The notes below the pieces were generated by a model, which was not told the origin of the DNA, ran no database searches, and saw only the letters and a list, made by a program, of their open reading frames with translations. Below, piece by piece: positions 1-11,823 of a stretch of DNA of 64,000 nucleotides. The first letter of the stretch is position 1, and each line of letters starts with the position of its first letter. Made by a program: the position numbers and the translations under genes. The DNA comes from Batillaria attramentaria (taxonomy: Eukaryota; Mollusca; Gastropoda; Batillariidae): NCBI GenBank assembly GCA_018292915.2, contig JACVVK020000089.1:361501-425500 (forward strand), read 5' to 3'.

Positions 1-1755
1 AAACTATCAGCGGCTTTGTAAGAGGTGTCTTCTGTTTCAGACGGAAATAATGTAACATGGCAACCGGGGCCAAAAGCAACACAAGCGATCAGTGAAAACA
101 AAACTGAACCAAACCTGATAACTGCTGCAGACTTTGCTTAGCTATGAGCTGCAGGTTATGCCAGTTTGTTCTGTTATCGTATGCTACTTCTCAAAAACAA
201 CATTACGTACGGATTTGTCAGAAACGCTTTTGTGTGGCAGCACATACAGTGTCAGTCGGCCAAGTTCTCTTCAAAAGAAATTCAAAAGAATTGACCTCTC
301 TTCTACCATAAATCTGCATTCAACATTTTGTTTTTCAACGTCGTGACAGGCCGATTTTACGTCTGTCATGATTCAAGTCAGTTTACCCAATTAACTGAAC
401 TTTTTTTGTTTTTTGTTTGTTCCAAGTCTGTTCTTCCCCAAAGAAAAAAAAACAAAACCAACCCCATCTTTCAACGTTTAGAGAAGAAGGAAAATACCTC
501 CGCACTCTTTGCACTTGTGCATGGCGCAAAGCCATGTGTCAGAGCCTTTTCAGGAGTGCTTGTGAGCCGTCCAATTATCTGTGAAAATGAGCGCATCACG
601 TTTTGGGCTGCAGCTACTGGCCTGAATGCACCCTCCAGGGTGCACGGCGGAATGACGTGACCCGGGTCATTTTGTGGAGGGTGACATGACCCCCAGCGGG
701 CCGCGTGATTTCGTTTCCCGCTAAGCTTCTGTGCACGGCCCATGGTACTGCCAGAGCCGGGGCGTTGTTTTTCGAGACGGGCTGAGAGATGCGCTTTCAA
801 CGCCCGTTTAGAGACAAAAACAACATAACATTACTCAGGGACGGTAACAACAATTTGTTTTTCTTAAATTATTTTGATGTTCTACACTGACAGAATTAAC
901 AACATCTTCAACAGAATAAAGACGGGCTTTCAGTCACGAGAAGACACACTGACACACTAAACTTACTTTTCTTTCTATTTCTTACAACATAGGCAGTGTC
1001 ACAGTGCAGATGTGGTGCTCGCCGAATACCTTAAGTTTCTGTGGACAACACGAGCACTGTGTGTGCTTGTGCAAAAAATGTTGCCTTATCATACGCTTTT
1101 GTAGGAGTAATCCACTGTGATGCAATCCACTACAAGAATCTGCCTAATCACGTTAGCTGCTTAATCGTGGCAAGAAGTCGAGCGGGAAAAGAAATCACGC
1201 TAGTGGGCCTCGTTCACCAGATGGCATGCGGGCCGGATTAGTGAGTTCTGCATTTCTCTAGTGAGCGAAGAGATGAATGAGGGAAGAGTTTCAAGGTCAC
1301 CGAGAATGAATCACAACAAACAGCCGGGAAGCATGGGGGGGAAAATGATCGATGAACAGCTGAAGTGAATGGGAGGACATCTGATTAGAATACTGTAAAA
1401 TTTGCTTCACCGCTTTTTGAATGTACATTATGCGTATTGGATTTTGCGGCAATATCGTGCTTTGTGTGTTTCTTTCTTTCTCGATGTTTGTTTGGACAGT
1501 CAATTTATGCTACCGTTTCTTGTTCCTGTTGTTTTGCCAGTTGTTTTTCTTGAATATGTTGTTCTTTATTTGTTGTTGTTTTATTGTTTTGTTTGTTTTT
1601 TGTTTGTTTGGTTGTTTGTTTTGTGTATGTGTTTTGTTGTTTGTTTGCTTATTTATTGTGTTTTTGTTGTTGTTGTTGTGGGGGGGGATGGGGGGCAGGG
1701 AGGTTGCTGTTCGTGCATCCCTTTACTGACTGAGCACGCATAATAGCAAATGATA
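1..1755. other. Non-coding, no gene recognised
   Basis: No reading frame here looks like a protein on either strand. About 1490-1680 is a T/G-rich low-complexity tract of TTTG and TTG words that produces hydrophobic pseudo-ORFs. The pentamer TCAGT/ACTGA is unusually frequent (see findings). Confidence 0.6.
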
Positions 1756-1980
1756 GGATGATGGAGAGATAGCTTCTTTTTTTTTAATGTAGAGATTGAT
1801 AGCATTTTAAAGACGGAGAGATAGCATTTAAGAGATAAAGCGCTAGGATTTGGGGTGACTGAGACAGAACATTTAAAAGATGGAGAGAGATAGCAATTAA
1901 GAGATATAGAGCTAGCACATAGATGGAGAGATAGCATTTTATAGATGGAGAAATTGACAGCGTTTAAGAGATGGATTGAC
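1756..1980. repeat. Degenerate minisatellite (GATGGAGAGATAGC-like)
   Basis: Words such as GATGGAGAGATAGC, ACGGAGAGATAGCATTT and GATGGAGAGAGATAGC recur about every 30 bp with much divergence. It looks like an old tandem array. Confidence 0.6.
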
Positions 1981-3187
1981 AGGACTGATATAAAAACACT
2001 GCCTTATTAATCTTTTCTTAGTTGAACTTCAGGTTGCTTCCTTGGCTACTGAAGCGCGTCGCTGCGGTGCAGCGCCACCCCCTACTTAACTTTCAATTAG
2101 TTGACTGGCTTCTGGGATGGTTGGTTAGTTGACTGACTGGTTCATTGATATATATTGTCTCGCTGATTGGTGATAATATGAAAGCAGTTGGGTTTTTTAT
2201 GTGTTGTTCTTAGCATACAGCCACGGTCACGCAAGCACGTACTGACACCACTCAATGCAAAATGGGGCAAAACAAATCATTCATCTGCATGGTGTAGACT
2301 ACGACTCCCTGTCTGTGGCAGCCTAACGCGGTTGAGCACTGCCGCTCAAGAACAAAAACAATGCAGCCCCCCCCCCCAACTCCCCCCCCTCCACCCCACC
2401 CACCATCCCCTGCCCATTCTCTTTCCCTCAAAGAGGCAATTGTGGGCTGATGAAGTTTGAAGGTCGAGCAGCATCACCGGCCCATTTATTGATCGTTCCC
2501 TTGTGAAGCCACATCAGCTACCGTCTTGTTTCTTCTTGCCGTTTCAAAATACCCCTTACATGCTTCGAGATGGCTCTGCTTTTTTTTCTCCAAGAATTTA
2601 AGTTACGACAGACAAGTGAGGATCCTGGGATGCACGAGTGTGGGAAGATAGATGGGCGAACGGACCCACGGCTCCTGTCACACCCTCCTCCACCACTACC
2701 CCTCCCCCCATGCCCCCACCCCCGGACTTAAAGATTTTATTGATAGATAGAGGACGTTCGTTTTTATCCTTTTGAAGAATCAGTTTTGTTCACAATTCTT
2801 CAGTTTCAGGGTTTTTTTGTTGTTGTATGTTTGTTGTTTTTTTTTAAGGGTTTTCCACATCTCTCTGGTCGGCGAACGCATTATGAAAGTATGTGTGAAG
2901 GAACCACATAGTGCGACCTTGCCGGTTCAGTATTGCTGAGAAACTGAATGTAACCCGGAAACTGACCGGCCTCACTACAGGCGTTCTTGATTGGCTTCAT
3001 CAGATAACGGTGTGAACAGGTCAGTTCATGAACTATCGATCAGCTTCATTTGAGACGGACCTGACAACGTGACGAGGCTTAAGTTAATCACCCCACCAGT
3101 GTCTTTGCACCCCCCTCCCCCTCCTCCCATCCCCCCACCCCCTCCTCCCAGTCACCCACCGGCCGCTCTCCCTCTGTCTGTCTCTCG

Positions 3188-3272
<85 letters not shown>

Positions 3273-3422
3273 CTTAGACGGGGAAAGAAGGCAATTCTTG
3301 CGAAAAGAAATCAAAGATCCTCTATTGTATAGAGGATCTATGAAGAAATCAAGTTGATCAAGTGATTTCCAATTAAGTACATATAATGACAGGCTGTAAT
3401 AAGTAAAGCACCCGATACTATT

Positions 3423-3481
<59 letters not shown>

Positions 3482-4199
3482 TATGGAAGTGGCTAATTTG
3501 GACGTAAAGGTGACTGATTCCAGGTTGCCCTCAGTCAGTCTTCACCCATAAATGGCACACATTTTTTTTTTCGGGGGTGGGGGGCATATTTTTGGATACC
3601 TAAACTCACCTGGTGTGCATTTATGCATGTATTGCACCAGCACAGCCACAATGCATCCACATCAGTCCTACAGGCCGAATACGGATCCAGGAATGTTTAT
3701 GCACCACAAAGACTAATGAACATTTATTCAGTGTGCGCTGGCATTCACGGGCGAAAAGGTCGAAGTTATTTCCATTCAGCAGGGGTAGCCTAATGCGGTA
3801 CAGACACAGGGGATCAGTGAAAACCCAACCTTGCCCGCTATCGCGTTTCAATCGATTTCTTTCAAGGACATTCCCCACACACGGTGACAGCTCCGAGTAG
3901 GGTCCCCGATGACTCAAAGGTTCCATGATGACAAGGCTGATCGAGCTGGTTGGCCGGTTGTGCAGAAGGAGGGGAGGGGGGGGGGGCTTCCTCCACCACA
4001 TAAGGGTGATATCAAATACAGGGACACGAGGGAAAAGACGGTCAGTTTAAGTTTTGGACAGCAACGTACCCGGCGGTCGCCCAAACATATGCAATATATA
4101 GAGTGACGAGCTTCTGAAGCAGTTTCTGCCATTATTCGAAAAACGATGGTAACGCTGCTAATGATAGTCACTGATAGTCTCTAAGGGCTCATTGCTTGA
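1981..4199. other. Non-coding with microsatellites
   Basis: No gene seen. It contains C-rich runs (about 2365-2405, 2685-2725 and 3110-3160), a compound (CA)n/(GA)n microsatellite at about 3192-3268 and a (CA)n at about 3425-3478. These generate the apparent ORFs on both strands. Confidence 0.6.
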
Positions 4200-4598
4200 C
4201 CGGTCGGTGGTCTAGTGGTTAAGAGACTTGTTACCAATGCGAGAGGTCAGGGGCCGGTTCGAGCCCCACTCGGGGCAAAGAATTTTTCCTTCTCGTATGT
4301 GGCACCGTTCATTCGGGCCGATCGTCGGGGGTTCTCTCCGGGTACTCCGGCTTCCTCCCCCTCTGCTTTGGAAATGTTCAGCCCACCAAGTTTGAAAAAT
4401 AAATGCATATCTAAATTCCGAAATTTAAATAGCTGAGCTGACCCTTCGCACCACGTGATTGTAATACGTTTATGTCCTGTGTGTGAGAGAATGCGTGTGA
4501 TTCACGTGAGCGTGCGTGTTGGGTTTAGCTCGCGGCGCTTTGAGCCAAAATATTTGGGATAAAGCGCCTATATTAATGCGATTATTATTATTATTATC
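4200..4598 (+). repeat. SINE-B copy 1 (tRNA-derived SINE)
   Basis: The tRNA-like head has an A-box-like TGGTCTAGTGG and a B-box-like GGTTCGAGCCC. A body of about 300 bp is shared nearly base for base with copies at 21098 and 42908. The 3' end reads AAAGCGCCTATATTAAT followed by (ATT)n. Pol III boxes and a simple-repeat tail are the usual SINE layout. The head is not a functional tRNA because the cloverleaf runs straight into the body. Confidence 0.88.
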
Positions 4599-5629
4599 TT
4601 TGCTTAGCCGGCCAGCTCATGTTATGTTTCGGAACAGTTTAGCTCGTGAGTGCTCCTGTACACTCGAAATACTCTGTCTTCATGATACGTACAGCTCTTA
4701 ATGCGATACAATGTTGCTTTACACTAACGCAAGCGGTCCGCGAATATAAAAATTCTTCGACTCAGTGTTGTCAGTTACAGTACTCATTGTCAGTGCTCGC
4801 CGCGTCGTCGAGTACGCCTCTGTTGGCTCAGTGCCAGCATTAGGTAGAGACGCTGTCACTGTCCAACGAAAACAGCTCAGACCGATCTATAAGCGTAAAA
4901 AGGTTGCATTAGTATCTTGGGGAGATTTTGAAATGTTTCTACTGTGGGTCACCACCGGCCGGCGACCGGCTGTGCAGCATTTGCATGCAGTTTTGGCGAC
5001 ATTGCACTGAGGTCCTTCGCGTATAATGTCCCCGCCCGGCGCCGACGCTTATCACCACACACTCAGATAAGAAGCGCTATCTCTGCAGTTGTTATTTTGA
5101 TCCCCGAAGATAGACGCACGACTGAGAGGCCGCTGAGTCATTAATTTCCCCTTTCCTGGATTCCAGAAAAAAATCCACTGAGCCATCGGAGCTACCCTGA
5201 ATTAGGTATCAGTTTTAGCCGAAAACTTGGGACTGGGTAAAGTTGTTTTGTTCTGTTGTTAATCTCTTAGCATGTTTTGAGCCTGTTGGTATCTTGTAGC
5301 TCTAAAAGCAGCTTACGTCAGCATAATCTCGTCAGTTGACTGAAGAAACTGACCTGGTGCGTTTCGGACTTTGCCCAACCAGTAAACCGCCTAAAAGCCA
5401 GACTGGTGCTTTATCATCACACCCCTTACCAATCTCCGCAGTTATGACTACCCCCCTTCAATAATACCTCCTGCTTCTCTTTCATCAACTGACCACTAGC
5501 GCCCTCTAGCCAAGTAGCTGTGCATATACCGCAGACAAGACAGATGAGCTACCGCGAATAGCGTCCTTGTCTATCATCTGAATCCATTCAGTCTGTGGAC
5601 GAACAGAGAGAGGTGGATGCTTTAGAGAG
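4599..5629. other. Non-coding, no gene recognised
   Basis: I see no conserved coding segment, repeat copy or structured element here. Confidence 0.5.
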
Positions 5630-5819
5630 TGGGTGGGTGGCTGGATGTTTGAGGGTTTTCACCCTTTTCCACCACATATGGGTGATATTAAAGATTGCGC
5701 CCCCCCGCCCCCCCCCCCCCCCATCAAAGCCAGCACAAATATTTCGCCCCAGCCGGGAATCGAACTCAGACCCGAGCACTGAAAGACCAACGCTTTAAGG
5801 CTCGAGTGTCCCGGCTCCC
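5630..5819 (-). repeat. SINE-A copy, minus
   Basis: It matches the SINE-A layout read on the minus strand: degenerate tRNA head (5750-5819), CCAAATATTTGTGCTGGC-like box, GATATCACCC-like box, and a terminal CACCCACCC-type end. A poly-C expansion (5700-5722) replaces the box that usually reads GGGGCAACGATGAAAAA. Confidence 0.85.
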
Positions 5820-6650
5820 TTTAGAGATTGGGGGGGGGGGGGGGGGAGTGAAGGTCTGTTTGCAGTGGGCGGAGGTGGAATGCAGCCTGTTCCAGCACTG
5901 TCGACTACCGTCCATGCGATGAAGTTTCCTCCAATCCTTTCCCTCCTGCGAAGTGATGCCAAGCCCTCTGTCCATTCAGGGTTGTTGTTGTTGGTTTAAA
6001 AAAAAAAAAAATTTAAAAGAAGCGCCCATGAGCCCAGAGACGGAGCATGTATACGCATAGATACATGCTCTCTGAGCCCAGCCCGGACGCTAGCAGGGGA
6101 GACAGTTGAGGAAAAAAAGAAGTGTAGAAAGTATGACACAACTGCCTTCGGTCAGCAGTGAAAACAACAGTGTGATCAGTTCTGCGATAGCTGGTGCTGA
6201 CCCAAGCTAATCGCTTGCGGACCGCCTCATGCAAGGTAGTGTTGGCGTCTCAGTCGTCCATAGACTGCATTGGCAACGCATACCCATAATGCAGCGGGGG
6301 CCTGGCCCCCACTTATCGGCTGAATTTATCTCAGCCGCAACCCACATCAGCTTCTTCCCGGTTCTCGGCAGATTTATTAATTAACCAGGCGGCTAATGGA
6401 CTGATTACCCGGATGCTTGTGCCAGGGTGGCGGTGTTGGCTGCGTGCACGGAGTAGAGCTGGGTCAGCTTACCGGTCAGCGAAACCAGATCGACAGTTCT
6501 GTCCGCCGTGATTCGATTAGGCCGCACCGGAACTGTGGTGTCGTGTGCTCACGAAGGCCGGGCGCACCGAGGGTGCACCGGCCTTGGTGGCTGAGTGGTA
6601 CTGATTCGGAACGGATACATCTTATGACCCATCTTCAGTCCGACATGATT
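5820..6650. other. Non-coding, no gene recognised
   Basis: A G-run lies at about 5830-5846 and an A-run at about 5999-6012. No coding or repeat match was recognised up to the SINE-D insertion. Confidence 0.5.
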
Positions 6651-7002
6651 CTGGGGGAGTCGGTGGCTCAACGGTTTGAGCGCTGGACTGACTCGAGATC
6701 GAAAGGTCCCGGGTTCGAATCCCGACAGGGCTAAAAATCTGTTCAGGGCCTTTTTCACGTTGCCCCTCTTCCACTGACTGTGAACTGGATCTGTTTGTGT
6801 AACTTGTCCATTACAGTCAAGGATACATAAAATGTGGCCGACCTGGCAGTTTGACTGGATCGAATAAGTGTCCAGCTGGACTGTTCAGTTAGAGTAGCTA
6901 TCCCCTCCCCCTAAACCTGCCTTAAAAAGGCTTAGGTTCGTCTCCAATCACCGGCCTCGCTGTGGCGTGGGACGATAAACCTCCGCTAACCAACCAAACC
7001 AA
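6651..7002 (+). repeat. SINE-D, complete, with 10-bp target duplication
   Basis: The tRNA-like head (about 6656-6733) has TGGCTCAACGG as A-box and GGGTTCGAATCCC as B-box. A 270-bp body follows, ending in an AACCAACCAAACCAA-type tail. The element is flanked by the direct repeat CGACATGATT at 6641-6650 and 7003-7012, which fixes its ends and shows insertion by target-primed retrotransposition. Confidence 0.9.
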
Positions 7003-7029
7003 CGACATGATTATTTAGGCTCACTCAGT

Positions 7030-7640
7030 TGTCGCTCCTAACTGTTTGGGTGGTGCCTTGAAGTTCCTGCTGTCTTGTAGGATGTGTTCTGTGTTCTGTA
7101 TTGCCTCTCAACAGGAGCACATAGGGGACGACACTGACAAGGCGCATCTTTCTGTGCAGATAGTGTCCGGTCCCGAGGCGGAAGATGATCACATGGTCTG
7201 GTTTGGTCAGTTGGTGGTACTAGTAGCTGTCATGGACCTCAGGAGGTCTGAAGAGAGACTCTATGATAGTCTTCATTCTTCTGTAAAACTGACTGCATTT
7301 TCTTCCTGCTGGTCTTCTGCACCTAGTTTTGCCATTCTGTCTGCCTCCTCATTTCCTTGGGGAGCCGGGGTGGTCGAATGGTAGAGCGTTGGACTTCTAA
7401 TGCTCGGGTCGTGCGTTCGATCCCGGCTGGGGCCAAATATTTGTGCTGGCTTTTTCATCGTTGCCCCGTCTTTGATATCACCCTTATGTGGTGGAAAAGG
7501 ATGTTAAACCCCCAAACACCCACCCACCCTCCTCATTTCCTTGTATGCCAGAATGTCGCTGGCCTTGTTCTGCTCCATTTGAGCAACTTCCCCCATACTG
7601 AGTAAGTTTACATACACCTCTCCTATCTTATCTTATCTAA
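7030..7640 (-). pseudogene. Decayed LINE fragment with RNase H remnant
   Basis: Read on the minus strand, bases about 7273-7355 encode GNEEADRMAKLGA, the end of the RNase H domain found in jockey/I/RTE-type LINE ORF2 proteins (usual form HxGIxGNExADxLAKxGA). Beyond the SINE insertion the frame continues with HSGIQ at about 7545-7560. The reading frame is lost outside this block, so it is a dead fragment. SINE-A at 7360-7527 split it. Confidence 0.7.
7360..7527 (+). repeat. SINE-A copy inside a LINE, 16-bp target duplication
   Basis: A full-length SINE-A copy. The tRNA-Arg-like head has GGTCGAATGGTAGAGCG and CTTCTAA in the anticodon-loop position. The CCAAATATTTGTGCTGGC box follows, then GTCTTTGATATCACCC, then GTGGTGGAAAAGGA, then the ACACCCACCC end. 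The direct repeat CCTCCTCATTTCCTTG flanks it at 7344-7359 and 7528-7543, so both ends are exact. Confidence 0.95.
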
Positions 7641-7995
7641 TTTGCTACGTCTCCCCTTAGTAGTGAGACAATTTGGTCCACATTCTGGCAACAGACAACG
7701 AGGCTAGACTCGCTGACGATGCTGTCAAGAGGTCAGTTTGATGCGGACTTCAAGCACAAAGAGGCTGTCGTGTGTGGCGCTGCGCTAGCGGGGACACTGT
7801 CACTGATGCCTTTTAGAGGTTTTCAGTTTAAATCTATTTCTGTATTTATGTGCTTGTATATTTAAGTGTTTATGTTAAGGGAGTGCGTGAATGTGTGTGC
7901 GCATCAGAGTGAGTGGGTGTCTGTGGGATCATAATATTTAGTCTTATTCTTAATCAAAGGAGGAGCAGGCGCTGTAATTTCCCTTTTATGGGATC
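7641..7995 (+). repeat. Probable LINE 3' end with CTTATGT tail
   Basis: The stretch ends TCCCTTTTATGGGATCCAAT, then AAAATAT, then CTTATGTCTTATGTCTTA. An AATAAA-like signal followed by a short tandem tail is a layout common at LINE 3' ends. An open frame upstream (about 7670-7860) is not recognisable, so the family is unknown. Confidence 0.45.
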
Positions 7996-8381
7996 CAATA
8001 AAATATCTTATGTCTTATGTCTTACGCCTGTAGAAACGTCTTTCACGATCACGTCTCTCTGACCGCGCTGTGACTGATTAAACTGGTGTAACTTTACGCG
8101 TTTTTTTTTTGTGTGCGTGTTTATGGGGAGGCGATGTACGGTAGGAAGCAGGGAAGAAGGGGGTGGGGAGCGCGCGTGTGTGTGTGGTGGTGGTGGTGGT
8201 GGTGGGGATGTTGAGAAGAGAGAAGGGGCAGGGATTAAAGGTGTAAACACTGAGGGTAAGCGACGGGTAGCAGGTTTTTGAAGAACTAGGGAAGAAGATG
8301 TCAAAAAGAAGGTCTGAAACATCTTAAAGCCAATGAATCTGTATGATAATTTTCGCTTATTCAGTTGCCACGAGGCACAAG

Positions 8382-8397
8382 AGAGAGAGAGAGAGAG

Positions 8398-8450
<53 letters not shown>
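8382..8450. repeat. (GA)n/(GT)n microsatellite
   Basis: Compound dinucleotide array: GA units to about 8401, then GT units to 8450. A separate (GGT)n run lies at 8185-8205. Confidence 0.95.
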
Positions 8451-8454
<4 letters not shown>

Positions 8455-8770
8455 TTTAATATCTAGGAGTAGGACACACTCCGATGCATTTCACGTCAGT
8501 ACAAACCAATTTCAAAAGCTTTCGACCCCCTTGTTCCGGAAATCCACCATTATGCATCACACAAGTCAGTGACCGCAGCATGAAGGCAGCAGATAATGCT
8601 GATGCTCTCTGTGTTTGTGTGTGGAGTTGGCACCGTGGCTTACTTACCCACCTATCTCTGGTGCTTGACTATGATTTGCGTTTCCTCGCAGCCCATATAG
8701 ATACGGCGACAGGTAAGACAAGTTATGTCCTCTTCACTGAGCAGACCCTTGTTGTACGTGTACTTGGAGA

Positions 8771-8848
8771 ACCGGGATAACCGAGCTGGTGAAGCGTTAG
8801 AGTGTCAGTGCATGGTCGTGAGTTTGATTCCCGTTGCCCCGTCTTTGG
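8771..8848 (+). repeat. SINE-A copy with internal deletion
   Basis: A diverged tRNA head (GAAGCGTTAGAGTGTCAGTG, then GTCGTGAGTTTGATTCCCG) is joined directly to GTTGCCCCGTCTTTGG. The usual ATATTTGTGCTGG segment of about 35 bp is missing. The copy abuts the end of the LINE at 8849. Confidence 0.6.
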
Positions 8849-9416
8849 TTTAAACAGTTTTATTCGTTTTGAACAAATATACAAATGCACTTTCACACAA
8901 TTTTCACGAGGCCGAGCACAAGTCAAAAAACTTATAAGTGTGCTCATAAAATACAGAAAACATGTGCGGCGGCGGAGACGTCAAATACAGTGTTATGGTA
9001 GGGCAGATCTGTAAAGAAAGAGATAGGAAGAAAGGGGATAGAGGGAATGGCCAGTAAGCTCGGTACTGTACAAAGAAAAATACAGTGGGACTGTGGTTTC
9101 AGCGGTGGCAGCGGCGGGTTGGCGACTCAGTGCTAATCGTAATCGGAACTTAGGTGTCAAAGCGACCTGATATTTCTATAAAGTGCTGTACAGTTTCAAA
9201 CAGATTTATATTATCCTTCAAAGAAAGTCTGAGATCCCCTGTCAGGAGGGTGTCGACGTTGTAGTTATATGGAAGAGTTGATATTGTTTGAGTACGTGCA
9301 TTATTAAAGAGAGGACAATTCATAAGAAAGTAGGCTGGGTCTTCAACAACGTGACCGCATGCACATGAACGGTCTTCAGATAAATGTCTCTTAAAGAGAT
9401 GGTCGTTAAAGATCAC
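8849..9416 (-). pseudogene. LINE ORF2 C-terminus and 3' UTR (5'-truncated)
   Basis: Minus-strand bases 9416-9150 encode 88 residues with CACGHVVEDPAYFLMNCPLF at about residues 18-37. This is the CxCGx(2-4)EdxxHfLxxCPxf zinc-binding signature at the C-terminus of many LINE endonuclease/reverse-transcriptase proteins. Downstream on the minus strand is an untranslated stretch with AATAAA at 8864-8859 just before the element ends near 8849. The reverse transcriptase domain is absent, so this is a dead 5'-truncated copy. The exact clade cannot be told from this piece. Confidence 0.78.
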
Positions 9417-10116
9417 TCATCTCAAGTCTCAATTTACAGTGAATGCTCTGGACTGATCTTTCACCTGATCGTTGACATCAACCCTAACGCTGTGGAAATA
9501 CCCCCACCCCACCCCGACCCTCCCATCTTCGCTAGCCAACCTTCAATTAGAGCTTAAAATTGTCCATGACTCAATGACACAAATGAGGAAAAGGGTGTAG
9601 CATTTCCTTAATGACGAAGTGGCAAAACCACAAACGCGCGTCGGCCAAAGCGAACGTGTTAAGTTATGGGTGTCCCGGGGGGCACGCACCCCACGCTTTA
9701 TAAAGAAGAAGAAGAATATAATCTGTGCAGTTTGGTGCATTTTGGCATAATATTCAGTGTTTCAGAGGAGAAAACACCTTTTTTATCTTTTCTTTTTTTT
9801 TTCTTTTCTTTTTAGGGGGGGGGGGGAGGAAAATGTGTACAATTAAACTAAAATATGTGCAATTTAGTGCGTTTTGGCATGAAAGAGGAAACACTCTGGA
9901 AAGGTGTGTGTGTTGGGGGGGGGGGGGAGTTTTAGCCAAAGGTGAAAATCCGCCAATAGGCAGAAGAGTTTAAGCCCTGTCCAATAACTCGGGTGACAGT
10001 CCTTCGCTATTCTTCTTCAGACCTGTATGTGGCCTTCCAGTAATTTCCCCGTGTCAGCAACTAGTCAGTTTCACCAGTCAGTATATGTCTGTCCATCGTT
10101 TGTAAAATGTGCGTGA
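9417..10116. other. Non-coding, no gene recognised
   Basis: Poly-T and poly-G runs lie at about 9779-9830 and 9916-9928. No gene or repeat was recognised. Confidence 0.5.
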
Positions 10117-10200
10117 GTGTCGGTGAGTGAGTGGCGCATTGAGTTTGTTCCAAAGAAATGCGCCCTACAAATGCCATTTATTATTATTTTTATTATTATC
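10117..10200 (+). repeat. Retroelement 3' tail (GCGCCCTACAAAT + (ATT)n)
   Basis: The stretch reads GTGGCGCATTGAG, then AAATGCGCCCTACAAATGCC, then (ATT)n. It resembles the 3' ends of SINE-B and of the LINE at 31174. It is probably a 5'-truncated copy of a LINE or SINE using the same tail. Confidence 0.5.
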
Positions 10201-10204
10201 ATTA

Positions 10205-10385
10205 TTCTGCTGGCGTTGCCCCAACTCTACGCCAGTTCTAGTGGTATTCCTTCCAGAAATCCACTGAGGGCTTGGGAACCGGGGGCAACCGTTTCTCATG
10301 AATGATTATGAAAATGAGGGCAATGATAATGATGCCGCTGTGGCGGTCCATGTGGTTTGGGACTGAGTCACAGGACCTCAGTTCT
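10205..10385 (-). repeat. SINE-C copy, partial, minus
   Basis: It matches the reverse complement of the 3' part of SINE-C at 53483. Shared blocks, in order, are GTTGCCCCAACT, GCCAG-TTC-AGTGGT, AATCCAC-GAGGGCT, and GGTCC-TGTGGTTTGGGACT. The tRNA head is missing. Confidence 0.6.
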
Positions 10386-10975
10386 GCATGTATATTCTGG
10401 GGTGGTTTTGGGGTTTTGGGTGTTGTTGGTTTGTTTTTTTTTGGTTGTGTTTTGTTGTTGTTGTTTTTATCTCTTTTAATGTTTTCTAGGTGATATCATC
10501 TCGTGCCATCGAACACTTACAATAAATATTCTGCAATATTCTGTTAAAATCCCATACACCGTCCAAGTCATAAACAGATTCAAGGGGGAGGCAATCAACC
10601 AGGACAGCGACATCAAAGTGGAGGTAATTGGATTAGACAGCATGTTCGTAAGCCAAGCAGAGATAACCTGGTTACAAAGCCCTTGCACGTACGGGGCGCT
10701 TTGTTTACGCGCACTGTGCATGCGCGTCCCCGTGACCCAGTTGTGCAATTTGGCAGACGGGTGTGTAGCAGGGTATTGATCTTGTATAGTGTTTAGGGAC
10801 CGCCTCACGTTACATGCACTGAGGGCGTCTGGAGAGCCGAAGATTACACGGTGGGCGGTATTTTGGTGGGCTACTTCAGATCTGTATCATGTGGCCACTT
10901 TTTTTTTCCACCTCGGCCAGCCAATTTGACTTCCGGTTGGACTGACTACACTGCTTTTGTCGCCCCGATCAGTTT

Positions 10976-11014
<39 letters not shown>

Positions 11015-11084
11015 TTTGTTGTTTGTTTGTTTTTTTGTTTTTTTTGTTTTTTGGGGGGGGGGGGGGGGGGGAGGGTCTCTCTCA
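10386..11084. other. Non-coding, no gene recognised
   Basis: A (TTG)n run lies at about 10975-11010 and a G-run at about 11053-11071. Nothing else was recognised. Confidence 0.5.
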
Positions 11085-11259
11085 GGGAGCCGGGGTGGTC
11101 GAATGGTAGAGCGTTGGACTTCTAATGCTCGAGTCGTGAGTTCGTATCCCGGCTGGGGCCAAATATTTGTGCTGGCTTTTTCATCGTTGCTCTGTCTTTG
11201 ATATCACCCGTATGTGGTGGAAAAGGACGTTAAAACCCCCAAACGCCCACCCACCCACC
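11085..11259 (+). repeat. SINE-A copy, plus
   Basis: Full-length SINE-A with all boxes and a CACCCACCCACC end. A (CT)n microsatellite follows at once (about 11264-11309). Confidence 0.93.
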
Positions 11260-11611
11260 GGGCCTCTCTCTCTCTCTCTCTCTCTCTTCCTCTCTCTCTC
11301 TCTCTCTCTGTGCAGTCGTAAATTTTTTTAATGGTTCTGGTTGTTTTCATGATATATCCCCTCGGAGCAAAAGGCTGAATTGGACTTGAAAAGGACTGAC
11401 TCAGTGAGATGTGACAATTCCTAACATTGTCGTCATGGTCCCAAAAAGTAGCCCGCTGTGCATAAGGTACCTGTATACCTGTGTTTTTGAAAGTTACTCA
11501 GTTTTGCTGTGAGTGGGTAAACAATGTCACGAAGTGGTTCAGTCTTCATGTGAGCTCAGGGCGGAAAGACTGAACCACCTCGTAACTGTTACATTCTTTA
11601 CCCAGCAAATT

Positions 11612-11612
<1 letters not shown>

Positions 11613-11680
<68 letters not shown>

Positions 11681-11688
11681 TGTCTGTC

Positions 11689-11727
<39 letters not shown>

Positions 11728-11756
11728 GCGATGTGTGCGTGCGTGCATGCGTGTGC

Positions 11757-11821
<65 letters not shown>
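11613..11821. repeat. Long (GT)n compound microsatellite
   Basis: About 200 bp of GT units interrupted by TCTG units (about 11680-11694) and by GCGTGCATGC-like variants. All four overlapping apparent ORFs here are poly Val-Cys or Thr-His artefacts. Confidence 0.97.

Positions 11822-11823
<2 letters not shown>

Noticed and set aside
4200..4275. Functional tRNA genes at SINE heads
   Set aside because: A- and B-box motifs are present, but each head continues into a SINE body that recurs in other copies, and acceptor stems do not pair well. The same holds for 6656, 7360, 53485 and all SINE-A heads.
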